Positions 31,758 to 44,346 of a stretch of DNA of 64,000 nt are shown one piece after another. The notes under the pieces are model-generated. The model was not told the DNA's origin, searched no databases, and worked only from the letters and a program-made list of their open reading frames with translations. The translations under genes and the position numbers were made by a program. The stretch lies in NCBI GenBank assembly GCA_032718475.1, contig JAUCBJ010003580.1, positions 1 through 64,000 on the forward strand, read 5' to 3'. The DNA comes from Nemertoderma westbladi. Its lineage: Eukaryota > Xenacoelomorpha > Nemertodermatida > Nemertodermatidae. How positions within the stretch are numbered: position 1 is the stretch's first letter; the number at the start of each line of letters is the position of its first letter.

Positions 31758-32305
31758 GATGTTACTGGGAGTCTCGTGACCGAGACATCCAAGATGTTAC
31801 TGGGCACTCAGAATTGTAACCAAGTCTCGTGACCGAGACATCCAAGATGATACTGGGCACTCAGATTTGTAACCATGTCTCGTAACCGAGACATCCAAGA
31901 TGTTACTGGGCACACAGATTTGTAACCAAGTCTAGTAACCGAGACATCCAAGATGTTACTGGGCACTCAGATTTGTAACCATGTCTCGTAACCGAGACAT
32001 GCAAGATGTTACTGGGCACACAGATTTGTAACCAAGTCTCGTAACCGAGACATCCAAGATGTTACTGGGCACACAGATTTGTAACCATGTCTCGCAACCG
32101 AGACATCCAAGATGTTACTGGGCACACAGATTTGTAACCAAGTCTAGTAACCGAGACATCCAAGATGTTACTGGGCACTCAGATTTGTAACCATGTCTCG
32201 TAACCGAGACATCCAAGATGTTACTGGGCACTCAGAATTGTAACCAAGTCTCGTGACCGAGACATCCAAGATGATACTGGGCACTCAGATTTGTAACCAT
32301 GAACT
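31758..32305. repeat. 53-bp minisatellite in intron 1, right block
   Basis: About ten copies of the same unit as 30337-30548, with variants AAGTCTAGTAACC and GATGATACTG. It ends 127 bp before the exon at 32432. Confidence 0.94.
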
Positions 32306-32431
32306 CCAATTTGAAATCAGGAATTCAAATTCCTAACTGCCGGTATCAGATATGATTTTGCTTTAGACTCACATCGGAATTTTATATAAATTATTTTACA
32401 TGTAAAATAATAACTATCTAACTTATATCAG

Positions 32432-32630
32432 GTTTAAGGAGGCTTTGGTTGATTCAAAGAAGGAGCTTGCACATTGGGCTGCGTCCCGAATACAGGCTCT
32501 ATGGCGAGGGGCCCGGGTTCGAATCGTACTCGCAGACATCCGCCACTCAATGAAACGTGTTGAGTGTGATTCTGATGGGTCCACTGCTAGTCTGGAAGAA
32601 GTCGACTTAGCCGAGTTCAATATAAATGAG
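32432..32630 (+). CDS. LRRIQ1: LRRIQ1, exon with second IQ motif
   Basis: Acceptor CTTATATCAG precedes 32432. The first G completes the Trp codon split in the preceding exon. The reading continues FKEALVDSKKELAHWAASRI to a second IQ motif, SRIQALWRGARVRI, then an acidic stretch VDLAEFNINE. The donor GAG|GTGAGT follows 32630 in phase 0. The acidic block after the IQ motifs matches the order seen in vertebrate LRRIQ1 as I recall it. Confidence 0.88.
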
Positions 32631-32636
32631 GTGAGT

Positions 32637-33440
32637 TCCTACTACCCTGCTACTACCCTGCTACTACCCTGCTACTACCCTGCTACTACCCTGCTACTAC
32701 CCTGCTACTACCCTGCTACTACCCTGCTACTACCCTGCTACTACCCTGCTACTACCCTGCTACTACCCTGCTACTACCCTGCTACTACCCTGCTACTACC
32801 CTGCTACTACCCTGCTACTACCCTGCACTACCCTGCTACTACCCTGCACTACCCTGCTACTACCCTGCTACTACCCTGCTACTACCCTGCTACTACCGTG
32901 CACTACCCTGCTACTACCCTGCTACTACCCTGCTACTACCCTGCTGCTACCCTCTTACTACCCTGCTACTACCCTGCTACTACCCTGCTACTACCCTGCT
33001 ACTACCCTGCTACTACCCTGCACTACCCTGCTACTACCCTGCACTACCCTGCTACTACCCTGCTACTACCCTGCTACTACCCTGCTACTACCCTGCTACT
33101 ACCCTGCTACTACCCTGCTACTACCCTGCTACTACCCTGCTACTACCCTGCTACTACCCTGCTACTACCCTGCTACTACCCTGCTACTACCCTGCTACTA
33201 CCCTGCACTACCCTGCTACTACCCTGCACTACCCTGCTACTACCCTGCTACTACCCTGCTACTACCCTGCTACTACCGTGCACTACCCTGCTACTACCCT
33301 GCTACTACCCTGCTACTACCCTGCTGCTACCCTCTTACTACCCTGCTACTACCCTGCTACTACCCTGCTACTACCCTGCTACTACCCTGCACTACCCTGC
33401 TACTACCCTGCACTACCCTGCTACTACCCTGCTACTATCC
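32637..33440. repeat. 11-bp minisatellite in intron 2
   Basis: About 73 copies of CTACTACCCTG start 6 bp after the splice donor at 32631. Shortened CACTACCCTG units and a CTGCTGCTACCCTCTTACTA variant recur at a 380-bp offset (32941 and 33321; 32891 and 33271), showing block duplication. The plus strand is pyrimidine-rich. Confidence 0.95.
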
Positions 33441-33445
33441 TGCTA

Positions 33446-34700
33446 AAAAAACAACTGGATTACATCCTTATAAACAAAAAGTTGAGAAACAGGATGATTA
33501 ACAGCGAGGCATACAGCTCGTTCAACCTAATTGGTTCGGACCACAGAATTGTGACTGCAGAGATCAGAATCAGTTTGAGAGCCAGCAAACCCAGGACAAG
33601 CAAGAAAATCAACTATGACTGGGAGAAACTGAGAACTGACAATGCTGTAAAGGATGCTTATACAGTAGAAGTTCAAAACCGCTTTGAAGCACTTCAGTCA
33701 ATGGATGAAGACCAATCCACCGATTCAATATACCAGAATATAATAACAGCCCACAAGGAATCAGCTAGAGGCATATCCCCCAGAAACCTAAACGAAAACA
33801 GTATGTGCCATGGCAAAACTCTGAGGTTACTTGTAAGAGAGAAGATCTTAAGATAGCCTACAAAGTTAAAACCGAACAACCAACAACCGAAAACATTAAC
33901 AAGGTTGAGAAAGCTAAGGACGATCTTAAATTGGCCTACAACATCAGCCAGGAAAAGTACATACAGGATAAAACTGAAGCAATTACAACAGCTCACATAC
34001 AGCAACAATCAAGACTTACCTGGCAAACTGTAAATGAGGTATCTGGTCGGAAAAGTTGTGCAAAGGGGCGCCTCAAAGCCGATAGTCCTGAAGAACGTGT
34101 TGGGAAGTGGAAAAATCACTTCAGCAACTTTCTTGGCCAGCCACCAAACGTCGAGGTCAGCCCTACAAGGAAAATATATGACAAGACACTACCTATAGAA
34201 ATAGGGGACTTCACACCTGCCGAACTCCAAAGAAGCATTAAAAGCATGTCCAATAATAAAGCGAGTGGATTAGATGAAATCCCAGCGGAGGTATGGAAAA
34301 CCGGAGTGCTAAACAGACCATTATTGAATGTTTGCAACCGGATGTTAAAAGGGGAAAAGCCACCACCAATTTGGACTAAAGGTCAACTAAAGCCTCTCCC
34401 CAAGAAAGGAGACCTCGGCATACCAACAAACTATCGTGGGATCTGACTGCTTGTGGTGGCTGCCATAATATACAATAAAATGATTCTATATAGGATTAGG
34501 CCTCACATAGAGAAACTACTGCGTAAGAGCCAAAACGGATTTCGACCAAGTAGATCAACAATAGCTCAGATACTTGCACTACGGAGACTGATTGAAGGAA
34601 TTAAGTCAAAGAATCTCCCCGCTGTTTGGACCTTTGTGGAATTCAAGAAAGCATTCGACTCAATCCATAGAGGTAAAATGCTGGAAATCCTATGAGCTAA
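33446..34700 (+). pseudogene. LINE fragment: endonuclease end to mid-RT
   Basis: A second LINE lineage, different from the one at 44347-46584. It starts with the end of an APE-type endonuclease (QLDYILINKKL, then GSDHRIVTAEI), shifts frame near 33810-33850, and continues through the linker to RT blocks LKPLPKKGDLG and TNYRGI. A TGA follows at 34444-34446, then RT blocks NQNGF-like SQNGFRPSRST and FVEFKKAFDSIHRGKM. It stops abruptly at the 46-bp array. Broken at both ends, it has at least one frameshift and one stop. Confidence 0.85.
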
Positions 34701-34702
34701 CA

Positions 34703-35405
34703 ATATGGGTACCGCTGTGGGGCGAGCCACGAATTAATCGAGCTTAGTGTATGGGTACCGCTGTGGGGCGAGCCACGAATTAAGCGAGCTTAGTGTATGG
34801 GTACCGCTGTGGGGCGAGCCACGAATTAAGCGAGCTTAGTGTATGGGTACCGCTGTGGGGCGAGCCACGAATTAAGCGAGCTTAGTGTATGGGTACCGCT
34901 GTGGGGCGAGCCACGAATTAATCGAGCTTAGTGTATGGGTACCGCTGTGGGGCGAGCCACGAATTAACCGAGCTTAGAATATGGGTACCGCTGTGGGGCG
35001 AGCCGCGAATTAAGCGAGCTTAGAATATGGGTGCCGCTGTGGGGCGAGCCTCGAATTAAGCGAGCTTAGAATATGGGTACCACTGTGGGGCAGCCGCGAA
35101 TTAAGCGAGCTTAGAATATGGGTACCGCTGTGGGGCGAGCCGCGAATTAAGCGAGCTTAGAATATGGGTGCCGCTGTGGGGCGAGCCTCGAATTAAGCGA
35201 GCTTAGAATATGGGTACCGCTGTGGGGCAGCCGCGAATTAAGCGAGCTTAGAATATGGGTACCGTTGTGGGGCGAGCCGCGAATTAAGCGAGCTTAGAAT
35301 ATGGGTGCCGCTGTGGGGCGAGCCTCGAATTAAGCGAGCTTAGAATATGGGTACCGCTGTGGGGCAAACCTCGAATTAAACGAGCTTATAATATGGGTAC
35401 CGCTA
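34703..35405. repeat. 46-bp minisatellite in intron 2
   Basis: About 15 copies of a unit starting TATGGGTACCGCTGTGGGGC, then GAGCCACGAATTAAGCGAGC and TTAGTG or TTAGAA. The early copies (TTAGTG) and later copies (TTAGAA, with CTCGAA/CGCGAA variants and a GGGGCAGCC short form) form two subfamilies. It ends 95 bp before the next exon. Confidence 0.94.
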
Positions 35406-35500
35406 TGGGTCTTGTTCCAATGTCTCATACTGCCACTTACTGAACCGAGGACTATCATATTTAGTTCGTATATAGTTTTACTGTACTTTTATTGTTTTAG

Positions 35501-35673
35501 GAGGATTTAGACTTGGGTTTTATGGAGCCGTCGTCAAACATAAACCAAATGGTGAGTGGAGAAATCAGTCACGGCGAGTCATCCCAAGCCTGGGTTGCCG
35601 GTAATACGCAGAGAACAACAAACCTTGACGGACATCGATCTGATCGGAAACAGGGAAAGATATCGCAGGAATG
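35501..35673 (+). CDS. LRRIQ1: LRRIQ1, exon ending at the amplified donor
   Basis: Acceptor TTTTATTGTTTTAG precedes 35501. The exon encodes EEDLDLGFMEPSSNINQ, ESSQAWVAGNTQ and finally GKISQEW, ending in phase 2 at GAATG|GTTAGT. The GKISQEW end and the preceding QAW block line up with what I recall of vertebrate LRRIQ1 (a KISEEW block). An alternative donor at 35552 (ATG|GTGAGT) would drop these conserved blocks, so the later donor is preferred. The last 17 bases of the exon are the seed of the following array. Confidence 0.82.
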
Positions 35674-38600
35674 GTTAGTCTGGCTAAACCCAACTAAAAA
35701 TAACTAAAGATATCGCAGGAATGGTTTGTCGTGCTAAACCCAACTAAAAATAACTAAAGATATCACAGGAATGGTTAGTCTGGCTAAACCCAACTAATTA
35801 TAACTAAAAGATATCGCAGGAATGGTTAGTCTGGCTAAACCCAACTAAAAATATCTAAAAGATATCGCAGGAATAGTTAGTCTGGCTAAACCCAACTAAA
35901 AATAACTAAAGATATAGCAGAAATGGTTAGTCTGGCTAAACCCAACTAAAAATAACTAAAGATATCGCAGGAATGGTTAGTCTGGCTAAACCCAACTAAA
36001 AATAACTAAAAGATATCGCAGGAATGGTTAGTCTGGCTAAACCCAACTAAAAATATCTAAAAGATATCGCAGGAATAGTTAGTCTGGCTAAACCCAACTA
36101 AAAATAACTAAAAGATATCGCAGGAATGGTTAGTCTGGCTAAACCCAACTAAAAATAACTAAAGATATCGTAGAAATGGTTTGTCTGGCTAAACCCAACT
36201 AAAAATAACTAAAGATATCGCAGGAATGGTTAGTCTGGCTAAACCCAACTAAAAATAACTAAAAGATATCGCAGGAATGGTTAGTCTGGCTAAACCCAAC
36301 TAAAAATAACTAAAAGATATCACAGGAATGGTTAGTCTGGCTAAACCCAACTAAAAATAACTAAAAGATATCGCTGGAATGGTTAGTCTGGCTAAACCCA
36401 ACTAAAAATAACTAAAAGATATCACAGGAATGGTTAGTCTGGCTAAACCCAACTAAAAATAACTAAAAGATATCGCAGGAATGGTTAGTCTGGCTAAACC
36501 CAACTAAAAATAACTAAAAGAGATCGCAGGAATGGTTAGTCTGGCTAAACCCAACTAAAAATAACTAAAAGATATCGCAGGAATGGTTAGTCTGGCTAAA
36601 CCCAACTAAAAATAACTAAAAGATATCGCAGGAATGGTTAGTCTGGCTAAACCCAACTAAAAATAACTAAAAGAGATCGCAGGAATGGTTAGTCTGGCTA
36701 AACCCAACTAAAAATAACTAAAAGATATCGCAGGAATGGTTAGTCTGGCTAAACCCAACTAAAAATAACTAAAAGATATCGCAGGAATGGTTAGTCTGGC
36801 TAAACCCAACTAAAAATAACTAAAAGATATCGCAGGAATGGTTAGTCTTGCTAAACCCAACTAAAAATAACTAAAGATATCGCAGGAATGGTTAGTCTTG
36901 CTAAACCCAACTAAAAATAACTAAAGATATCGCAGGAATGGTTAGTCTGGCTAAACCCAACTAAAAATAACTAAAAGATATCGCAGGAATGGTTAGTCTG
37001 GCTAAACCCAACTAAAAATAACTAAAAGATATCGCAGGAATGGTTAGTCTGGCTAAACCCAACTAAAAATAACTAAAAGATATCGCAGGAATGGTTAGTC
37101 TGGCTAAACCCAACTAAAAATAACTAAAAGATATCGCAGGAATGGTTAGTCTGGCTAAACCCAACTAAAAATAACTAAAAGATATCGCAGGAATGGTTAG
37201 TCTGGCTAAACCCAACTAAAAATAACTAAAAGATATCGCAGGAATGGTTAGTCTGGCTAAACCCAACTAAAAATAACTAAAAGATATCGCAGGAATGGTT
37301 AGTCTGGCTAAACCCAACTAAAAATAACTAAAAGATATCGCAGGAATGGTTAGTCTGGCTAAACCCAACTAAAAATATCTAAAAGATATCGCAGGAATGG
37401 TTAGTCTGGCTAAACCCAACTAAAAATAACTAAAAGATATCGCAGGAATGGTTAGTCTGGCTAAACCCAACTAAAAATAACTAAAGATATTGCAGGAATG
37501 GTTCGTCTGGCTAAACCCAATTAAAAATAATTAAAGATATCGCAGGAATGGTTCGTCTGGCTAAACCCAATTAAAAATAATTAAAGATATCGCAGGAATG
37601 GTTAGTCTGGCTAAACCCAACTAAAAATATCTAAAAGATATCGCAGGAATGTAGTCTGGCTAAACCCAACTAAAAATAACTAAAAGATATCGCAGGAATG
37701 GTTAGTCTGGCTAAACCCAACTAAAAATAACTAAAGATATTGCAGGAATGGTTCGTCTGGCTAAACCCAATTAAAAATAATTAAAGATATCGCAGGAATG
37801 GTTAGTCTGGCTAAACCCAACTAAAAATATCTAAAAGATATCGCAGGAATGGTTAGTCTGGCTAAACCCAACTAAAAATAACTAAAGATATTGCAGGAAT
37901 GGTTCGTCTGGCTAAACCCAATTAAAAATAATTAAAGATATCGCAGGAATGGTTAGTCTGGCTAAACCCAACTAAAAATATCTAAAAGATATCGCAGGAA
38001 TGGTTAGTCTGGCTAAACCCAACTAAAAATAACTAAAAGATATCGCAGGAATGGTTAGTCTGGCTAAACCCAACTAAAAATAACTAAAGATATTGCAGGA
38101 ATGGTTCGTCTGGCTAAACCCAATTAAAAATAACTAAAAGATATCGCAGGAATGGTTCGTCTGGCTAAACCCAACTAAAAATAACTAAAAGAGATCGCAG
38201 GAATGGTTAGTCTGGCTAAACCCAACTAAAAATAACTAAAAGATATCGCAGGAATGGTTAGTCTGGCTAAACCCAACTAAAAATAACTAAAAGATATCGC
38301 AGGAATGGTTAGTCTGGCTAAACCCAACTAAAAATAACTAAAAGATATCACAGGAATGGTTAGTCTGGCTAAACCCAACTAAAAATAACTAAAAGATATC
38401 GCAGGAATGGTTAGTCTGGCTAAACCCAACTAAAAATAACTAAAAGATATCGCAGGAATGGTTAGTCTGGCTAAACCCAACTAAAAATAACTAAAAGATA
38501 TCGCAGGAATGGTTAGTCTGGCTAAACCCAACTAAAAATAACTAAAAGATATCGCAGGAATGGTTAGTCTGCCTAAACCCAACTAAAAATATCTAAAAGA

Positions 38601-41600
38601 TATCGCAGGAATAGTTAGTCTGGCTAAACCCAACTAAAAATAACTAAAGATATAGCAGAAATGGTTAGTCTGGCTAAACCCAACTAAAAATAACTAAAGA
38701 TATCGCAGGAATGGTTAGTCTGGCTAAACCCAACTAAAAATAACTAAAAGATATCGCAGGAATGGTTAGTCTGGCTAAACCCAACTAAAAATATCTAAAA
38801 GATATCGCAGGAATAGTTAGTCTGGCTAAACCCAACTAAAAATAACTAAAAGATATCGCAGGAATGGTTAGTCTGGCTAAACCCAACTAAAAATATCTAA
38901 AAGATGTCGCAGGAATAGTTAGTCTGGCTAAACCCAACTAAAAATAACTAAAAGATATCGCAGGAATGGTTAGTCTGGCTAAACCCAACTAAAAATAACT
39001 AAAGATATCGTAGAAATGGTTTGTCTGGCTAAACCCAACTATAAATAACTAAAGATATATCAGGAATGGTTAGACTGGCTAAACCCAACTAAAAATAACT
39101 AAAGATATCGCAGGAATGGTTTGTCGTGCTAAACCCAACTAAAAATAACTAAAGATATCACAGGAATGGTTAGTCTGGCTAAACCCAACTAAAAATAACT
39201 AAAAGATATCGCAGGAATGGTTAGTCTGGCTAAACCCAACTAAAAATATCTAAAAGATATCGCAGGAATAGTTAGTCTGGCTAAACCCAACTAAAAATAA
39301 CTAAAAGATATCGCAGGAATGGTTAGTCTGGCTAAACCCAACTAAAAATAACTAAAAGATATCGCAGGAATGGTTAGTCTGGCTAAACCCAACTAAAAAT
39401 AACTAAAAGATATCGCAGGAATGGTTAGTCTGGCTAAACCCAACTAAAAATATCTAAAAGATATCGCAGGAATGGTTAGTCTGGCTAAACCCAACTAAAA
39501 ATAACTAAAAGATATCGCAGGAATGGTTAGTCTGGCTAAACCCAACTAAAAATAACTAAAAGATATCACAGGAATGGTTAGTCTGGCTAAACCCAACTAA
39601 AAATAACTAAAAGATATCGCTGGAATGGTTAGTCTGGCTAAACCCAACTAAAAATAACTAAAAGATATCACAGGAATGGTTAGTCTGGCTAAACCCAACT
39701 AAAAATAACTAAAAGATATCGCAGGAATGGTTAGTCTGGCTAAACCCAACTAAAAATAACTAAAAGATATCGCAGGAATGGTTAGTCTGGCTAAACCCAA
39801 CTAAAAATAACTAAAAGATATCGCAGGAATGGTTAGTCTTGCTAAACCCAACTAAAAATAACTAAAGATATCGCAGGAATGGTTAGTCTTGCTAAACCCA
39901 ACTAAAAATAACTAAAGATATCGCAGGAATGGTTAGTCTGGCTAAACCCAACTAAAAATAACTAAAAGATATCGCAGGAATGGTTAGTCTGGCTAAACCC
40001 AACTAAAAATAACTAAAAGATATCGCAGGAATGGTTAGTCTGGCTAAACCCAACTAAAAATAACTAAAAGATATCGCAGGAATGGTTAGTCTGGCTAAAC
40101 CCAACTAAACATAACTAAAAGATATCGCAGGAATGGTTAGTCTGGCTAAACCCAACTAAAAATAACTAAAAGATATCGCAGGAATGGTTAGTCTGGCTAA
40201 ACCCAACTAAAAATAACTAAAAGATATCGCAGGAATGGTTAGTCTGGCTAAACCCAACTAAAAATAACTAAAAGATATCGCAGGAATGGTTAGTCTGGCT
40301 AAACCCAACTAAAAATATCTAAAAGATATCGCAGGAATGGTTAGTCTGGCTAAACCCAACTAAAAATAACTAAAAGATATCGCAGGAATGGTTAGTCTGG
40401 CTAAACCCAACTAAAAATAACTAAAGATATTGCAGGAATGGTTCGTCTGGCTAAACCCAATTAAAAATAATTAAAGATATCGCAGGAATGGTTCGTCTGG
40501 CTAAACCCAACTAAAAATAACTAAAGATATTGCAGGAATGGTTCGTCTGGCTAAACCCAATTAAAAATAACTAAAAGATATCGCAGGAATGGTTCGTCTG
40601 GCTAAACCCAACTAAAAATAACTAAAAGAGATCGCAGGAATGGTTAGTCTGGCTAAACCCAACTAAAAATAACTAAAAGATATCGCAGGAATGGTTAGTC
40701 TGGCTAAACCCAACTAAAAATAACTAAAAGATATCGCAGGAATGGTTAGTCTGGCTAAACCCAACTAAAAATAACTAAAAGATATCGCAGGAATGGTTAG
40801 TCTTGCTAAACCCAACTAAAAATAACTAAAGATATCGCAGGAATGGTTAGTCTTGCTAAACCCAACTAAAAATAACTAAAGATATCGCAGGAATGGTTAG
40901 TCTGGCTAAACCCAACTAAAAATAACTAAAAGATATCGCAGGAATGGTTAGTCTGGCTAAACCCAACTAAAAATAACTAAAAGATATCGCAGGAATGGTT
41001 AGTCTGGCTAAACCCAACTAAAAATAACTAAAAGATATCGCAGGAATGGTTAGTCTGGCTAAACCCAACTAAAAATAACTAAAGATATTGCAGGAATGGT
41101 TCGTCTGGCTAAACCCAATTAAAAATAATTAAAGATATCGCAGGAATGGTTCGTCTGGCTAAACCCAACTAAAAATAACTAAAGATATTGCAGGAATGGT
41201 TCGTCTGGCTAAACCCAATTAAAAATAACTAAAAGATATCGCAGGAATGGTTAGTCTGGCTAAACCCAACTAAAAATATCTAAAAGATGTCGCAGGAATA
41301 GTTAGTCTGGCTAAACCCAACTAAAAATAACTAAAAGATATCGCAGGAATGGTTAGTCTGGCTAAACCCAACTAAAAATAACTAAAGATATCGTAGAAAT
41401 GGTTTGTCTGGCTAAACCCAACTATAAATAACTAAAGATATATCAGGAATGGTTAGACTGGCTAAACCCAACTAAAAATAACTAAAGATATCGCAGGAAT
41501 GGTTTGTCGTGCTAAACCCAACTAAAAATAACTAAAGATATCACAGGAATGGTTAGTCTGGCTAAACCCAACTAAAAATAACTAAAAGATATCGCAGGAA

Positions 41601-44346
41601 TGGTTAGTCTGGCTAAACCCAACTAAAAATATCTAAAAGATATCGCAGGAATAGTTAGTCTGGCTAAACCCAACTAAAAATAACTAAAAGATATCGCAGG
41701 AATGGTTAGTCTGGCTAAACCCAACTAAAAATAACTAAAAGATATCGCAGGAATGGTTAGTCTGGCTAAACCCAACTAAAAATAACTAAAAGATATCGCA
41801 GGAATGGTTAGTCTGGCTAAACCCAACTAAAAATATCTAAAAGATATCGCAGGAATGGTTAGTCTGGCTAAACCCAACTAAAAATAACTAAAAGATATCG
41901 CAGGAATGGTTAGTCTGGCTAAACCCAACTAAAAATAACTAAAAGATATCACAGGAATGGTTAGTCTGGCTAAACCCAACTAAAAATAACTAAAAGATAT
42001 CGCTGGAATGGTTAGTCTGGCTAAACCCAACTAAAAATAACTAAAAGATATCACAGGAATGGTTAGTCTGGCTAAACCCAACTAAAAATAACTAAAAGAT
42101 ATCGCAGGAATGGTTAGTCTGGCTAAACCCAACTAAAAATAACTAAAAGATATCGCAGGAATGGTTAGTCTGGCTAAACCCAACTAAAAATAACTAAAAG
42201 ATATCGCAGGAATGGTTAGTCTTGCTAAACCCAACTAAAAATAACTAAAGATATCGCAGGAATGGTTAGTCTTGCTAAACCCAACTAAAAATAACTAAAG
42301 ATATCGCAGGAATGGTTAGTCTGGCTAAACCCAACTAAAAATAACTAAAAGATATCGCAGGAATGGTTAGTCTGGCTAAACCCAACTAAAAATAACTAAA
42401 AGATATCGCAGGAATGGTTAGTCTGGCTAAACCCAACTAAAAATAACTAAAAGATATCGCAGGAATGGTTAGTCTGGCTAAACCCAACTAAACATAACTA
42501 AAAGATATCGCAGGAATGGTTAGTCTGGCTAAACCCAACTAAAAATAACTAAAAGATATCGCAGGAATGGTTAGTCTGGCTAAACCCAACTAAAAATAAC
42601 TAAAAGATATCGCAGGAATGGTTAGTCTGGCTAAACCCAACTAAAAATAACTAAAAGATATCGCAGGAATGGTTAGTCTGGCTAAACCCAACTAAAAATA
42701 TCTAAAAGATATCGCAGGAATGGTTAGTCTGGCTAAACCCAACTAAAAATAACTAAAAGATATCGCAGGAATGGTTAGTCTGGCTAAACCCAACTAAAAA
42801 TAACTAAAGATATTGCAGGAATGGTTCGTCTGGCTAAACCCAATTAAAAATAATTAAAGATATCGCAGGAATGGTTCGTCTGGCTAAACCCAACTAAAAA
42901 TAACTAAAGATATTGCAGGAATGGTTCGTCTGGCTAAACCCAATTAAAAATAACTAAAAGATATCGCAGGAATGGTTCGTCTGGCTAAACCCAACTAAAA
43001 ATAACTAAAAGAGATCGCAGGAATGGTTAGTCTGGCTAAACCCAACTAAAAATAACTAAAAGATATCGCAGGAATGGTTAGTCTGGCTAAACCCAACTAA
43101 AAATAACTAAAAGATATCGCAGGAATGGTTAGTCTGGCTAAACCCAACTAAAAATAACTAAAAGATATCGCAGGAATGGTTAGTCTTGCTAAACCCAACT
43201 AAAAATAACTAAAGATATCGCAGGAATGGTTAGTCTTGCTAAACCCAACTAAAAATAACTAAAGATATCGCAGGAATGGTTAGTCTGGCTAAACCCAACT
43301 AAAAATAACTAAAAGATATCGCAGGAATGGTTAGTCTGGCTAAACCCAACTAAAAATAACTAAAAGATATCGCAGGAATGGTTAGTCTGGCTAAACCCAA
43401 CTAAAAATAACTAAAAGATATCGCAGGAATGGTTAGTCTGGCTAAACCCAACTAAAAATAACTAAAGATATTGCAGGAATGGTTCGTCTGGCTAAACCCA
43501 ATTAAAAATAATTAAAGATATCGCAGGAATGGTTCGTCTGGCTAAACCCAACTAAAAATAACTAAAGATATTGCAGGAATGGTTCGTCTGGCTAAACCCA
43601 ATTAAAAATAACTAAAAGATATCGCAGGAATGGTTCGTCTGGCTAAACCCAACTAAAAATAACTAAAAGAGATCGCAGGAATGGTTAGTCTGGCTAAACC
43701 CAACTAAAAATAACTAAAAGATATCGCAGGAATGGTTAGTCTGGCTAAACCCAACTAAAAATAACTAAAAGATATCGCAGGAATGGTTAGTCTGGCTAAA
43801 CCCAACTAAAAATATCTAAAAGATATCGCAGGAATAGTTAGTCTGGCTAAACCCAACTAAAAATAACTAAAAGATATCGCAGGAATGGTTAGTCTGGCTA
43901 AACCCAACTAAAAATATCTAAAAGATGTCGCAGGAATAGTTAGTCTGGCTAAACCCAACTAAAAATAACTAAAAGATATCGCAGGAATGGTTAGTCTGGC
44001 TAAACCCAACTAAAAATAACTAAAGATATCGTAGAAATGGTTTGTCTGGCTAAACCCAACTAAAAATAACTAAAGATATAGCAGGAATGGTTAGACTGGC
44101 TAAACCCAACTAAAAATAACTAAAGATATCGCAGGAATGGTTTGTCGTGCTAAACCCAACTAAAAATAACTAAAGATATCACAGGAATGGTTAGTCTGGC
44201 TAAACCCAACTAAAAATAACTAAAAGATATCGCAGGAATGGTTAGTCTGGCTAAACCCAACTAAAAATATCTAAAAGATATCGCAGGAATAGTTAGTCTG
44301 GCTAAACCCAACTAAAAATAACTAAAAGATATCGCAGGAATGGTTA
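35657..44346. repeat. 50/51-bp minisatellite containing exon end and splice donor, left block
   Basis: About 170 copies of a unit made of AAAGATATCGCAGGAATG (the end of the LRRIQ1 coding exon) plus GTTAGTCTGGCTAAACCCAA and CTAAAAATAACTA (the start of the intron). The first unit is the real exon-intron junction. Nearly every unit repeats the 5' splice site GAATG|GTTAGT. Reading past the first donor meets TAA at the end of the unit. Distinctive variants recur at an offset of 2383 bp. CpG-derived variants (TATCACAGG, TATTGCAGG) are common. Confidence 0.96.

Noticed and set aside
32445-33856. A 333-codon frame running from LRRIQ1 into TTLLLPCYYPA repeats
   Set aside because: The true exon ends at 32630 with a GTGAGT donor. 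The rest is the 11-bp intronic minisatellite and then a LINE.
35552-35557. ATG|GTGAGT as the end of the LRRIQ1 exon
   Set aside because: It is a good donor by itself, but the frame continues through QAW and GKISQEW blocks expected in the protein, and the later donor has the phase that fits 50770.
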